A stretch of DNA of 64,000 nt from Gentiana macrophylla (taxonomy: Eukaryota > Streptophyta > Magnoliopsida > Gentianales > Gentianaceae): contig JAOBSW010001236.1 of NCBI GenBank assembly GCA_026214975.1, positions 62,001 through 126,000 on the forward strand. Reading direction: 5' to 3'. The stretch's first letter is position 1; each line of letters begins with the position of its first letter. Positions 11,031 through 22,170 of the stretch are shown here, one piece after another. The notes below the pieces were generated by a model. It searched no databases and was not told where the DNA came from. It saw nothing but the letters and a program-made list of their open reading frames with translations. A program made the translations under genes and the position numbers.

Positions 11031-11791
11031 TTACCTTCTAAGGGGTCTAATGTTAGTCCTCAGAGCCCTGCTGAGAGCTATACCCTGCTGACCAACATCA
11101 GCTGTTTGAGTGTCTGCTGACTCTTGTCCAGCAGACTGGTTTGGATTTAACTCTAGATCTGCTGATTGTTGACCATCCTCTGTTGAATCTTGAAGTTCAG
11201 CAGATTCTATTTGAAGCTCCACCTGTTTGTCAACCTTATCAATTTCAGATCCAATTTCAGATTCAGATGTGGCTCTCACAGATGAGTTAACCACAGAGTT
11301 TTCATCAAAGACTACACTTCTACTGAGTATAACCTCTTATGAGCTGATGATCAGATTCTATACCCCTTAACTCCATATCAATATCCAACAAACACTCCCT
11401 TCTTGGCCCTAGGTTCCAGTTTACCTTCACTGACATGATAATATACTGTGCTTCCAAAAACCCTTAGACCAGAGTAGTCTGCTGACTTTCCTAACCATAC
11501 CTCAAGTGGTGTTTTGAGCTTGATCCTAGTGTGAGCCCCCTGTTGATTAAGTAGCATGCTGTGCTGACAGCCTCTGCCCAAAATCTTCTTGCCAGACCAA
11601 AATTAGAGAGCATGCACCTTGCCCTCTCCAGAAGAGTTTGATTCATCCTTTCTGCAACACCATTCTGCTGTGGAGTGTCTCTTACAGTATGGTGCCTAGC
11701 AATGCCTTCGTTCTTGCATAATTCATCAAACTCGGACCAACAGAATTCCAATCCATTGTGAGTTCTAAGTCTCTTGATCTTCTTCCATGTC
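11031..11791 (-). pseudogene. Copia integrase core, C-terminal part (minus strand)
   Basis: The part of the integrase downstream of the solo LTR insertion. It reads GLEFCW, then TPQQNGVAERMNQTLLERAR and the FGSTVYYHV region, across frames 11751-11491 and 11581-11378. The low-complexity linker at 11294-11031, rich in SAD and QSA, joins integrase to RT as in other Copia elements. Confidence 0.85.
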
Positions 11792-13198
11792 TGTTAAGAA
11801 TATTTTATTATGTTTTGATGATGGTCATACTAGCTGTTATAGCAAGCCTGAAATAAGTTAGAAATCTCTGTATAAGTCTTTACTAAGAGTCCGACATGTT
11901 GTATAAGTTGAGTCAGACAAGTATTGTACTAGTTGGTAGAACGGCTAAGTAAAAAAAAAAAATCCGCCAGAGTGAAAACAGTCAAGTGCCAACAGAGAAG
12001 CATGAAGACATATGGTCTGACTTATATCCAGGGAAGTCTATGATGACCTTGGTTAAGTCTAAGTTACATTTCAAGTGATGAAATTCAATGTTAAGTATGG
12101 TGTACCCTGATCTCACCCAAATCAAGAATCAGTGAAGGACAAGGAGTCCTGTAAAATCAAAGAAATCAAGAAAGCAGTAAACCGGCAAAGTAAACTATCT
12201 ATCGACTGAGTAAAGACAAAGCAGTGAAGGAAGAATTAAACAGCCGAGTCAACAGGTTCACTTAACCGATTCAAGTAAACAGCCAAGTGAAGAGACAGCT
12301 GAGTGAACTATACTTGTTCAGATTATGAAAAATAAGGAAGATTCAGAGGTCAAGCATTCAATGCATAATCTATCAAGAATCAATCAAGGACGGATTTTGA
12401 GATAGACGTTTGAAGAAAATCCGATCAGTGAAATCAAGGAGAATATAATTGAAAGGGAATCAAGAATTAAATCAAGGATTATTCCCCACATTAAATAGCC
12501 AACAGACGTAAATTCAAATCAAGGATTATCAAGGTTATAAATAGAAGGCATTAACTGACAGGAAAAACAATGATTGAATCTGATAAGAAACAAGCGAAAC
12601 TCACAATTTGAAAGCTTTTTATCTCGAACTCGAAGGAAATATCTAGAGATCAACTCAAGAATCAGAACTCCAAATTCCACATCAAGTACTGAGATTGATC
12701 AACAAAATCTGTGAATCCAATTCACACCAGTCAAGCAACTGAATCAGAGCCATCTGAGAAGGAGTTGTGTTTGTGATAGCTGCTGAAGGATTTGTTCCCA
12801 GGAGTAGTGTTGAGGACCTGAGTCATGAAGCTTTTGAAGCCAGGGAGTGATAGTCTTGAAGTTTGTGAAGCTTGTGTAGCCAAGGATGATCTATCTATTG
12901 TATCACTGAAAACAATAGTGAATTCCTCCAATCATCACAGGAGAAAAGTGGATTAAGGGATTACACCACCCTGAACCACTATAAGCCTTTGTGTCAATTT
13001 ACTTTCAGCAATTTACTTTACTACACTTACTTTACTGCATTTTATATCTGTGATTGCATAAACTACTTTGAATTAACATATTAAGAAGAGACTTATCCGC
13101 TGCCCAAAAACTTTTATATTGAGAAAAGTTTTTGAAACTCCAGTATAGTCATTCACCCCTCCCTCTGACTATACTTTTACCCTTTTATGGGACCAACA
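11792..13198 (+). repeat. solo LTR inserted in Copia integrase
   Basis: The 1407-bp block begins TGTTAAGAATA and ends GGGACCAACA, with no coding content. It is flanked by ATGTC (11787-11791) and CTGTC (13199-13203), a 5-bp target duplication with one mismatch. The minus-strand integrase reading frame resumes on both sides in phase once the block is removed. Length and ends fit a Sire-type Copia LTR. A 330-bp related fragment is at 41386-41712. A short frame at 12731-12931 is not conserved in that copy and is ignored. Confidence 0.85.
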
Positions 13199-13671
13199 CT
13201 GTCTGATTCTCAACCAATGCCTTCCACTGCTTGAAGTGCTTGAATGCTTCACTATTGTGCTTCATCATAATAACCCAAACCATCTTTGAATAATCATCTG
13301 TAAAAGACATAAAATACATGTACCACCCAATGACTCCACCCTTGAAGGTCCCTAACAATCAGAATGAACATAATTTAGTGTCTCTTTTGTGATGTGAATT
13401 GCTTTTGGGAACTTGCTTCTATGTAGCTTTCCAAACACACAGTGTTCACAAAATTCCAAATTTTTGACCTTATGTCCCCCAAGTAGATGAGACTTAGTCA
13501 GCTGTGACTGGTGAACCTCTGATGATGCTACAGTAGCAGAACCTGATACAGTAGACCCTTGTGGTATGTACAATGTCCCCTGCCTGATACCCTTCAGAAT
13601 CACAACTGAATCATTATAGACATTCACCACTCCACCTTCACCTGAACTTGAACACTTTGTTGTCTGAAGGA
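13199..13671 (-). pseudogene. Copia pre-integrase and integrase start (minus strand)
   Basis: Residues HFKQWKALVE near 13199-13240 start the part of the integrase core cut by the solo LTR. Upstream in the element (13630-13352) is the zinc-binding region with FCEHCVFGKLHRSKFP. Frame breaks separate the two. Confidence 0.82.
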
Positions 13672-13944
13672 CTACGTGATATCAAATTTCATTTTTGGAA
13701 CATGCCTATCCTCCTTCAGTGTGCAAAACTTACCATCATGTGTCATCAGTTGGATTGATCCAATCCCAACTATTTTGCAGACCTTACTGTTGGCCATTGC
13801 AATATGGCCTCCATCCACCTGCTGATAAGTTGAAAACCACTCCCTAGATGCCCCAGTGTCCAGAATCCATACATCCCTGTGCCCTGCTGACTCTAAAACT
13901 GCTAAGGCCAGATCTTCTTCAGAGTTGGTGTCTTGTTCTGCCAA
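13672..13944 (-). pseudogene. Copia aspartic protease (minus strand)
   Basis: The frame reads DVWILDTGASREWFSTY, the Copia protease signature with the catalytic aspartate in DTGAS. It continues through GGHIAMANSK and the LKEDRHVPKM end. It overlaps the Gag frame by 26 bases in another phase, so a one-base shift separates them. Confidence 0.85.
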
Positions 13945-14736
13945 AGCAACTGCACCTTGCTGAGTACCCTACTTTTTTCCTCTTTGGACATTCATTTTTC
14001 CAATGCCCTTGCTCCTTGTAGTAATTACAGACATCCTTAGCCTTGGGTCCCTTGAAATTCTTCTTGGATTTTATCTTTCCAGAATTCCCTGATCCCCTAC
14101 AGACTCCACAGGCCATCAACACAGCAGACTGATTGTTTGTATCAGAACCAGATGCCTTATGGCTTAGCTCTCGAGCATGAAGTGATGATCTCACATCCTT
14201 CAATGACACGAGTCATTTCCAACAATAAAGGACTGCACAAAGTTCTCATATGACGCAGGCAATGAAACAAGTAGGATCAATGTTGCATCCTCATCTTCAA
14301 TCTTTACATCAATATTCCTTAGATCAAGCAATATTGTGTTCAGCTGATCTAGATGATCCCTTAGTTGAGTGCCCTCATGCATCCTTAAACTGAACAGACG
14401 TTGCTTCAATAACAACTTGTTGGTTAGAGACTTTGTCATGTACAAACTCTCAAGTTTGGACCACAGATTCTCTGTTGTGTCCTCTTCAGCAACCTTTGTG
14501 ATAATATCATCTGACAAGCATAACATAATTGTTGAATGCGCTTTCTCCTCCGTGATCGCTCTCTTAGCAGTAATTCCTTCTGTTGATTTTGACAGAGGAC
14601 CACATAATCCCTGTTGTTTCAACAAAGCACGCATCTTGATCTGCCATAGACTAAAAATGTTTCTTTCTGTAAACTTGTCAATCTTGACGTTTAAAGCCGA
14701 CACCTTTCTCACCAGAAAAGCTTGCATAGATCCCAA
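13919..14736 (-). pseudogene. Copia Gag (minus strand)
   Basis: Gag starts at ATG 14736 (VSALNVKIDKFTERNIFSLW) and has the usual Gag core with MTKSLTNKLLLKQRLFSLRM. A frameshift near 14200-14210 leads into 14209-13919, which holds a knuckle CNYYKEQGHWKNEC; the second cysteine is tyrosine. The same family is seen at 26938-27585 and 41715-41935. Confidence 0.85.
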
Positions 14737-14836
14737 AACCTAGTGTCAATTATGACCTTGGTGCCAATCTACCTTCCTTCAACAGATAAACACATTTCTT
14801 GATGAACCTGGACGCTCCGATACCAGTTTATTATTA

Positions 14837-15357
14837 TGGATCGATCAAGAAGCGATGGTGATTGTGAGTAAAGAAAAACAATTAACAAGTAAACAAACAC
14901 AGAAACAAGAAGAACACAGATTTAACGTGGTTTCCGGCAATGTGCCGACTACTCCACGGACAAAAGAGGCTTATTTTATTATCACGAGAAAGTTACAAGT
15001 TACATGTAATTACAGATGGTATTTATAGCCTTGGGAATCAAACCCTAACCGACTAATCAGTCAACCCAGTAAATGACTGAAATACCCCAGAAGTAACTTC
15101 ACCAAATACGAAAACCATGCAGATGTGTTCCTCAAGTCTGCTGTGGACCAAAGAGACTCCACTCTGCGTTAACAAAGATACTTCACTCTCATTGTTAACC
15201 AAAGATCCACAGCCCAACATGCTGATCAACTCTGCTGCTGCCCCAAACGAACACCAGACCACAGCTTTCGCTCCAGACTTCAACAACATAGTTTAAGTCT
15301 CCATTACACCTAAAATATACATACGAGATAATAAAAATCAGAAAAGTATTATCAACA
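14837..15357 (-). repeat. LTR of minus-strand Copia
   Basis: On the minus strand it starts TGTTGATAATAC at 15357 and ends GATCGATCCA at 14837. A primer binding site follows about 14 bases later. Its stretch TAGTCGGCA...GCCGGAAACCACG matches the plus-strand LTR near 26635-26665, so both are one family. On its other side lies the 3' end of a pol frame rather than unrelated DNA. Confidence 0.65.
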
Positions 15358-15540
15358 ACTATTGTGGCGTAATATCCCCTTAAGTTGGAGCGTGAAGGTC
15401 CCGAATGCCCAACTGACAAAGAAGAGACTCAAATCTGGCTTTGAGCAATGCTTTTGTAATGAAGTCATCTAATTGAATGCCACTAGGAACATGAGACGGA
15501 CTAATAAACCCTGCACTTCTACAAGACTCGGTCAGTTCCC
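15358..15540 (-). pseudogene. Copia RNase H C-terminus and polypurine tract
   Basis: Read on the minus strand, residues FITKALLKARFESL and LGIRDLHAPT are the typical end of Copia RNase H. They are followed by ACTTAAGGGGATAT, a polypurine tract, a few bases before the LTR start at 15357. Only the last 50 or so codons are present. Confidence 0.7.
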
Positions 15541-16020
15541 CATAAAGTCCTCATAATCTATAACTCCTCGTTCCGGATATCGAATCCTTATCTGGAAAGT
15601 AGAACGATTGGCACATGACATAAGTGACACGTAATTAAGCCTTATGTCGATTAGAGTAATTAACGATAGATGCGGAAGATAAACAAACAAAATACTCGGA
15701 GATAAACCTCTCGACTCCATAACACAATTACTCAACAAGAATAAAATGCTTTCAAGTAAATCATAAATAACTGAATTCAAATTCTAGAATCTCAAATAAC
15801 AATCTTGTCTGAAAAGAAAAAAACAACAATAGCCAATGGCACCAATGCCTTATTCAAAAGTACTACTAAAACATGAAACTAAAACATAAACTCCAAAAGC
15901 TTTAATCTTAAGCCCGATCTTCAAGTTCTTCATCAGAATCATCTATAACTTACAAGTCTTCTTATTCCAAAAGAGGATAAAGCACATGCATTAAGTTTCG
16001 TAAGGAGAAAAAAGATCAAA
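15541..16020. other. unassigned intergenic DNA
   Basis: I see no recognisable domain or terminus. An 82-codon frame on the minus strand at 15532-15780 has no family features and is likely chance. Confidence 0.3.
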
Positions 16021-16335
16021 AATGAGATTAATGGTTGTAAATGCCGGAAGACACGATAGAAGTGAAATTCAATCTCTTAATGCCTGGATTAAGGGTAGAA
16101 GTGACATGATATCTGATTGGATTAAATGGAAAGAGTATCCATTAGATAACTTGACTTAGGATTCAGATGCTTGCTTTTGGTGCTCAGTAACTCTGTTTAT
16201 GTTTGTATAGATGCTTGAAATCATAGCTTTAATTTGAAATACCGGTTGTAATCTGCATCTTTATTTTGCTTCTTTCTTGTCTGTCTATTTTCTTGATAGA
16301 TAAGGCCTTAATAAAATTGTTGTTAAGAAAAAAAA
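16021..16335 (+). mobile_element. LINE 3' end remnant
   Basis: Residues like AWIKGRSDMIS near 16095-16125 resemble the C-terminal end of the LINE fragment at 23210-23245 (WINGRSEATS). They are followed by a 3' untranslated stretch with a TAGATAAGGCCTTAATAAAA motif and a run of A at 16328-16336. A related tail is at 32160-32320. Confidence 0.45.
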
Positions 16336-16661
16336 AGCGTAACATATTTTCATTTCTTCAAGGCAGGATATATATTACATGATAGAAGCGGTCGATGCAG
16401 TGAAGCCATAAAATTAATTACTATTTGTTTCTTATATGATGCTGCTACAATCACTCGGTTACAATAAATGATACAATCTTAATTTTACATCATTGACCCG
16501 AACCATTGTTAATGACGTAGACTCATCATTATCAAGGCTCGAAAAAACGTAACATATTTTCATTTCTTCAAGGCAGGAAAAAAAAAAACACAATATCACA
16601 CATTGTGACTGGAATGACTATATATGACAGTAGTGTTAGCTCGGTGAGACTCCAACAGCAG

Positions 16662-17163
16662 TGTGATATCCCACATCGGAAAATTAAGTGAATGCTCACC
16701 CCCATATAAGTGTGAGACATAAAGGTCTTGTCAACTCGGATTAGCCCTTTTAGACCAAGCGAGGACGGCGGTCTAAGCAGTTGACGAACCATTTATGACT
16801 CATTTAACGCTACTGAGCCCGAAGTCAGGGGCGTTCTGATGAATGGTATTTGAGCCGACTATCGACGGAACTATGCGCCGCACCGTACAAGAAGACGGTG
16901 TAATGATGGCCTCTAGTTACCTCTGGTAGGGACGATCCGGGACAAGTCTTGGCTGTCCTGGCGAGGACGCGATCCCTTATAAGGGGAGAATGTGATATCC
17001 CACATCGGTAAATTAAGTGAATGCTCACCCCCCATATAAGTGTGAGACATAAAGGTCTCATCAACTCGGGTTAGCCCTTTTAGACCAAGCGAGGACGGCG
17101 GTCAAGCGATTGACCGGACATTTATGACTCATTTAGCCTTCTGAGCCCGGAGTGCAGGGCGTT
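16662..17163 (+). mobile_element. complete TRIM element
   Basis: A miniature LTR element of about 500 bp. LTR1 is 16662-16835 and LTR2 is 16991-17163, both starting TGTGATATCCCACATCGG and ending around GGGCGTT. The primer binding site TGGTATTTGAGCC is at 16843-16855. The internal region is only about 155 bp and has no frame. A purine tract AAGGGGAGAA (16981-16990) abuts LTR2. It has no coding capacity and would depend on another element for movement. A solo LTR of the family lies at 22486-22653. Confidence 0.85.
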
Positions 17164-17234
17164 ATAAGCAACCTCCAAATTAGTCCATTTAAAAGCTCGA
17201 AAGTTCATTTTCATTAGAAAAGGAAGGGGTGTGG

Positions 17235-17239
<5 letters not shown>

Positions 17240-17309
<70 letters not shown>
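17240..17309. repeat. (TA)n microsatellite
   Basis: About 70 bp of uninterrupted AT dinucleotides, preceded by a short GTGTGGGTGTGT tract. Confidence 0.97.
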
Positions 17310-17310
<1 letters not shown>

Positions 17311-17329
17311 TCCTTGAATTAAATTTATT

Positions 17330-17654
17330 GGAATTAGGGATAAGGACACAATCTGGAATATTTTAAGAAGCAACGTGAGATACTACATATTTTTTATAAG
17401 GAAAAGGACAAATGCATAATTTTTATAAGCGAGAAGGACAAACAGTGAATCCCGAAAATCAGTGAATCTCCCCAGTGAATCCGAAAACCGTGAATTTCGG
17501 ACAGTGAATTTCGGCAGTGAATTTAAACAGTGAATTTCGAACACAAGTGAATTTCGACAGTGAATAAATAGTTTTGTCCTTTATGCAAAAGTTTCAAAAG
17601 ACTGTATTTCTACTCAATTGATGAAATATTTCTGTCCTTCTCCCTCATTCCCCC
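17330..17654. mobile_element. Mutator-type MITE with internal GTGAATTTCG repeats
   Basis: A non-coding repeat that recurs at 51043-51441. The ends are inverted: AGGGATAAGGACA on the left and the complement of AGGGAGAAGGACA on the right. The interior holds an irregular minisatellite of GTGAATTTCG(A/G)CA units at 17447-17568. Flanking AATTTATT-like repeats (17321-17329 and 17657-17665) fit a decayed 9-bp target duplication. Confidence 0.7.
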
Positions 17655-18888
17655 TTGAATTTATTAACGTCAAACGAGGCTATCTCTGGTGATGTTCTCT
17701 AACAGAAACCCGCCTCTAGATAATTGTCTCTCTGAATTCTTCTCCCTCTCGGGAAAGAAAACATTGGAACCTCCGCCTTAAGCCGCCACATCCCAAATTT
17801 GATTCTTCGGTCAAATTCAAAAAGATTTTACCGTCAAAATGGCTAATATTCAAATGTTCGAAAAACCTTGGATCTGATACAAGTTTGTTAGGCTAAACAA
17901 ACCGGAGCGAAAGCCCTTTATGATGATAACATAAAATAACAAACGAAATAAAAAAGACAATATCATTATAGTGAAGAATACGAAACAAACTCTTCTGAAG
18001 CCCAAATATTAAGTTAGAGAATAGAATTTATCATAACTGATACATCTTAATGACGCATCTAAAACAAAAGACAAAAAGCTACACATACTAAAGCAAAGGC
18101 GACAACACATTTTACTTTACCAACGTGGGATTATGACACATTATCTAACAAGAACAAATATATAAAAATTATTAGTCAATTAAGCAACCCTCTAATCAAA
18201 AGTAAATTGACAATGATATATTGTCATTAATTACCATAATGGATCAAAAAATTAAAAAATTCATCAAAGGAGTGCTAACCATGATATTTAAAAGTGAGTT
18301 ATTCAAAGCTAGACATTTTGAGGTGAATTTTGCTTTATAATATTCTAATCCCAACCTGGCATCACAAACAAACTATACACACAATCAAAAGAGATAGTAT
18401 ATTAAAAGACGCTCCTTGTATTGTATGCATGCCAGCTTTCATAGAATCATATAAAGAAGAATGTCCTTATTTCAAGAAATATTATTCTATAAAGTATTCA
18501 AAAGTCCATAAAGGGTTCTCATGAAATAAAAATCAATTCACTAAATCAACATCAATCAATTGTTTAATCGTAAGTCAAACATTACCCACTAATCTTTTAT
18601 ATAATATTATTTTGAACCGACTGACTCCCTATCACTCAGAAAATTAATATTCCGAGATTAAACCATTTATTTCTATTAAGTGGGAAAAGAGAATTTTATT
18701 TATTGCAATCGACAGAACTAGCAACAAGTTCATGAAAGGGCAAGGAAACGCCTCATTCCAGATGTCATACTAGCCTAACACTTTATCATGCTAACAAATA
18801 GGCCGGACTGTTTCATTGTCTTTTAACAAAAGAAAATAAAACAGAAACAAATGCAAGCAATAAATCATGATAATCATTTATGATACAT
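17655..18888. other. AT-rich DNA without recognisable genes
   Basis: No domain is recognisable. A 64-codon frame at 18330-18524 has no family features. A pyrimidine-rich stretch at 17690-17770 could be a transposon leader but cannot be assigned. Confidence 0.35.
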
Positions 18889-19330
18889 CCCACTAGAGAT
18901 TGAGCAAGATCAAGGGATTATGAGAAATATGCATGTACTAGCTTGTTCACGGGGAGGTGCATTGATCTTTGGAATAAGAGAATTGAAGTTCATTGAAGGA
19001 GACATGTGGATATGTACACAACAAGAAAAACATTTTTTTTTTCTACACTAGTTTTTGCCACACACAATAAAAAGTGTGGCTAATATAAACTTAGTTAGAC
19101 TCATTTGCACACTACTGTGACTAAAAGTAAGTATATATGAACACTTTATTGTGTGTGGCAAAAGATAGTGTAGAAAAAAGGTGTTTTTCTTGTAGTGATA
19201 GATTCTTCCAGTTGTTGGTGTATAATTGGTGTCCTAAATCAGGTTGGACCGTATCCGACGGGTCGGGTCTTAAGTCTATTTAGTTTATGTGATAACGTTA
19301 TTATGAATAATAATAATAGCACTTTTGATA
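18889..19330 (+). repeat. paralogous segment A (Copia 3' end plus LTR start)
   Basis: It matches 50783-51466 almost base for base outside two insertions. Segment A carries a CACTA-type MITE at 19017-19197 that B lacks. B carries a Mutator-type MITE that A lacks. The right part is the start of a Copia LTR (19213 onward). Confidence 0.8.
19017..19197. mobile_element. CACTA-type MITE
   Basis: A 181-bp element with inverted ends. The right end reads CTTGTAGTG, the complement of the CACTACAAG terminus of CACTA elements; the left end is CACAACAAG. The arms CTACACTAGTTTTTGCCACA and its complement pair over about 55 bp. Comparison with segment B near 50926-50936 shows the unoccupied site and a 3-bp duplication (GTA/ATA). 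Confidence 0.82.
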
Positions 19331-20060
19331 TTATATATTTTGTTTATTACATAAATCAATTTATTATTGTATATATATAATAACGTCTCTAGTATTAAAT
19401 TGTGATAGAAAAACCATTACAGTGATTATGATCGATGAGATCTCGATTCACTTTAAATGGTTTGATACTTAAATATCTCTAGTCATATATACTATTAAAT
19501 GAGACATTAATGACACGGTTAGACTAGCATGTATTAGATGTCTTATGTCTTATGAAGATAGTGATATATGTCATCTATCAAAGTGTAGAGACACTTGGAC
19601 TGTGCGTGAAAGTCTATTAGAGAATGCGTACGTTAGAAACCCATTTTTTTTGTTAAGTGTCACACTATGTGACGGTTGTGTAATTATCCTTAGACCGGAG
19701 TCTCAATAATAGGCGTGGATTGTCATGCTTTGACACTATTGAGGTTTTCCCTAATCACGGGGCGATCGTGCGGTAGTGCTTGAGTATGCTATTGAAGCAT
19801 GCGTATGATTTATGTTGCCCGTCCGGAAATCGCGTATCCTAATAGTAGGAGTAAATATCTGAAAATACCTTTTAACAAGGAATGTCTTATTCTCGTAAGT
19901 CTTCGCAAAGCGGAAGTAATGAGTTGCTTTGAGAGAATATGATATCCAGATTATAAGATACGGTCGCTAATATTTCTACACTCGAGCTACGACCATATGA
20001 ATGTTATATTAGCAATTTGTTTCTTTTTACACTGTAACCGTTTCAAATGAAAGGTAGTAG
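19213..20060 (+). repeat. Copia LTR copy (plus strand)
   Basis: It begins TGTTGGTGTATAATTGGTGT. The body is homologous, in inverse orientation, to 30360-29500. Shared landmarks include the GTCCGGAAATCGCGTATCC block near 19820 and the GACACTATTGAGGTTTTCCC block near 19730. The 3' end is not defined; sequence after about 20090 departs from the other copy. Confidence 0.65.
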
Positions 20061-20359
20061 TCAATGCACTTGACTCTTCTGATGATTGGGGGTCATGCCG
20101 TGTTTGCAGAGAGAGTTTAGAGAGAGAGAGAAAAAAAAGCTCAGTCTAGCAGCTGAGTTTTCCAATTGCAATCCTAGTAAGGATTCTGGCAGGAGGTTCG
20201 TGTGGATCAACATTAGAGGCCGAACACTTGGGCAACTCCATGGAAAACTACACCTTAGACAAAGCATCGATCCATTCTAGATCAATCTAGTATGAAATCT
20301 TGTCCACTTAATCTTTGTTTATTGTTTAAACGAAATCGATCGTCGTTAAAAATAAAATC

Positions 20360-22170
20360 AAGATTTTAAATTCTCGCCGTGTAAACCTGTTGATTTCCTT
20401 ACAGATGGATCAAGACTGATGTAACCCTTGTGATAAGGACTATGACCTAAAACACTTTTGAGAGTGAAATTGGAACTTGTGAGTTTGGAAAGGCCTAAGA
20501 TGAGGGTAGCATATGCACCCACTAATAATCTATTAATTGGGAAGTTGTTGATAGAGAATTTCATTTGGAATTTTGTTTTGAAGAACATGAGTAGGAAGGA
20601 TATTGACGAGCATGACAGAGTACTCAATGCTTTCCCACCAGAATTTTAGTGGTATGGATGCCTGAGCAAGGAGGGTGTGTCCCATTTCTACACTTTGTTT
20701 GAGTTTCCTCCCCAGATCTGTCATTTTGTGCCAGATTATCTTCTGACAATTTCATGAGAGTAAGTTAGGGGACAAATGATCTGTATTCTCCTCCCCACTT
20801 AGATTTTATGGATTTAACGTGATATGATAGTTGTGTTTCAACCAGGGCTTTGAATTGATTAAAGGTTGGCAAGGCATCCAATTTTCTTAGGGGATATATT
20901 AAAGTTTACCTACTATGGTCATCTGTAAAATGAATGTAGAAATTATAATCTTTGGTGGAATGGATAGGGGCTAGTCCTCAAACACACGAGGCCCGAGAAT
21001 TAGAAATAGGATAAGGAAAATAATGTCGTTTTCCAAGATGACACGCACCACAAAAATCAACTGCTTTATTACAACACATTACAAGATTTGTAAACAAGAT
21101 TCAATATCTTGGTAGAAATGTGCCCCAACCTCATGTGCAAAGATTATTGGCATCTGAAACAATATAACCAACAAAATGACCACACTTGTTAGACTCCAGA
21201 TCACAATACTTACAAGACTTATTGCTCAACATAGCTGAATGCCATGACTCTGAATTGAGATGCTTGGATTGAAGAGAGTTTTGTGTGTTTGGTATACACA
21301 GCTGATACAAACCATCATTAAGGCCCCCCTTCTAGCAAAATCCTCATTGTAACTTGGTCCTCCACAAAAGAGGAGATGAGTGAAATTCCATAGAAACATC
21401 ATTATCAGTGGTTAGTTTAGAGACACTAAGGGGATTTTTTTAGTTATTTTTGGAACATTAAATACTTGGTTCAAATGAATAAGGGAGTTTGGTGTGTACA
21501 AAGTGTTGTGACCGGTGTGTTTTATTTGAAGTTTCTCACCATTACCAACGGTTAGAGTGTCTGATCCTTCATAGCCAAAGCTGAGGTGGAGGTTGTTCAA
21601 GTCTGAGTTATTTGACTGGTGGAACCAGTGTCAGCATACCAATGTAAATCAACTAAGACTCTGGAGTTTCTATGTATGTTGCATTCTTGTTGTACCAACT
21701 GGGAGTGGCACCATCACTAGTGTTTCCGGGATGTCTTATGCATGAAGCATCAAACCTTTGCCAACAATTTTCATCTATGTGACAAGTCTTATTGCAAGTT
21801 TGGCATGTTTATCTTAAACCAGAGTTGGAAAACCTTTCTTATCTTCCTTTATATCCTCCCATGTTGCCTCTACCTTTTGCATTTTCAGTGTATCCTTGAA
21901 ACTGAATGGGCCCAAAACCACCTTTTCTTCTACGAGGAATATCTATGTTGACCGTTGGATTAAACCTGGATTAAACCTAGCTTGTAGCCTTTCATGTGTT
22001 ACTAATTGTGCTTGGACCTCTTGCCAAGCGAGTGATCCTATCCTTGATATGATGTTTACTGTAGTGGCGTGTTTCAATTGCTGGAATGGAATGAAATCGA
22101 ATGCCTTTTTAAATTCATTCCATTTCATGCCAAAGTAAAGAATGACTGCCTTTGAAATAATTTCATGCAT
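20360..22170 (-). pseudogene. degraded Copia, gag to integrase (minus strand)
   Basis: Read right to left. Gag-like residues SLAWQEVQAQLVTHERLQ are at about 22050-21990. A CQTCNK...CHIDENCW zinc knuckle is near 21810-21755. A protease fragment is at 21600-21412 (YEGSDTLTVGNGEKL, then LNQVFNVPKITK). An integrase fragment at 20724-20533 includes LAQASIPLKFWWES. Stops and shifts are numerous and RT is absent. The GGAATGGAATGAAATC palindrome-like stretch at 22080-22130 may be a small extra insertion in gag. Confidence 0.75.

Larger units (their letters stand above)
9492..14836 (-). mobile_element. minus-strand Copia, 3'-truncated, with nested solo LTR
   Basis: Read right to left this is a Copia element: LTR (14837-15357), primer binding site (TGGTATCGGAGCG, 14811-14823), Gag, protease, integrase, RT, RNase H. 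It is interrupted in the integrase by a solo LTR at 11792-13198. Its own 3' LTR is missing; the coding match stops near 9520, next to the plus-strand Copia. Several frame breaks and in-frame stops are present. Confidence 0.85.

Noticed and set aside
12731..12931. A small gene inside the solo LTR
   Set aside because: Short serine-rich frame without family features; no equivalent in the related fragment at 41386-41712 can be checked because that region is missing.
15053..15419. Two minus-strand frames of about 75 codons
   Set aside because: They overlap each other and lie within a Copia LTR.
16568..17064. Two minus-strand frames with similar residues (MGVSIHLIFRCGISH)
   Set aside because: They are the two TRIM LTRs read by chance; the similarity comes from the repeat.
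17447..17568. Spaced GTGAATTTCG repeats that look a little like a CRISPR array
   Set aside because: Units are irregular, spacers are not unique and the block lies inside a MITE with target duplication in plant DNA.
18330..18524. 64-codon plus-strand frame
   Set aside because: No recognisable domain, codon pattern or neighbouring gene structure.
22080..22140. GGAATGGAATGAAAT-type stretch as a separate MITE
   Set aside because: The inverted repeat is short and no borders or target duplication are visible.
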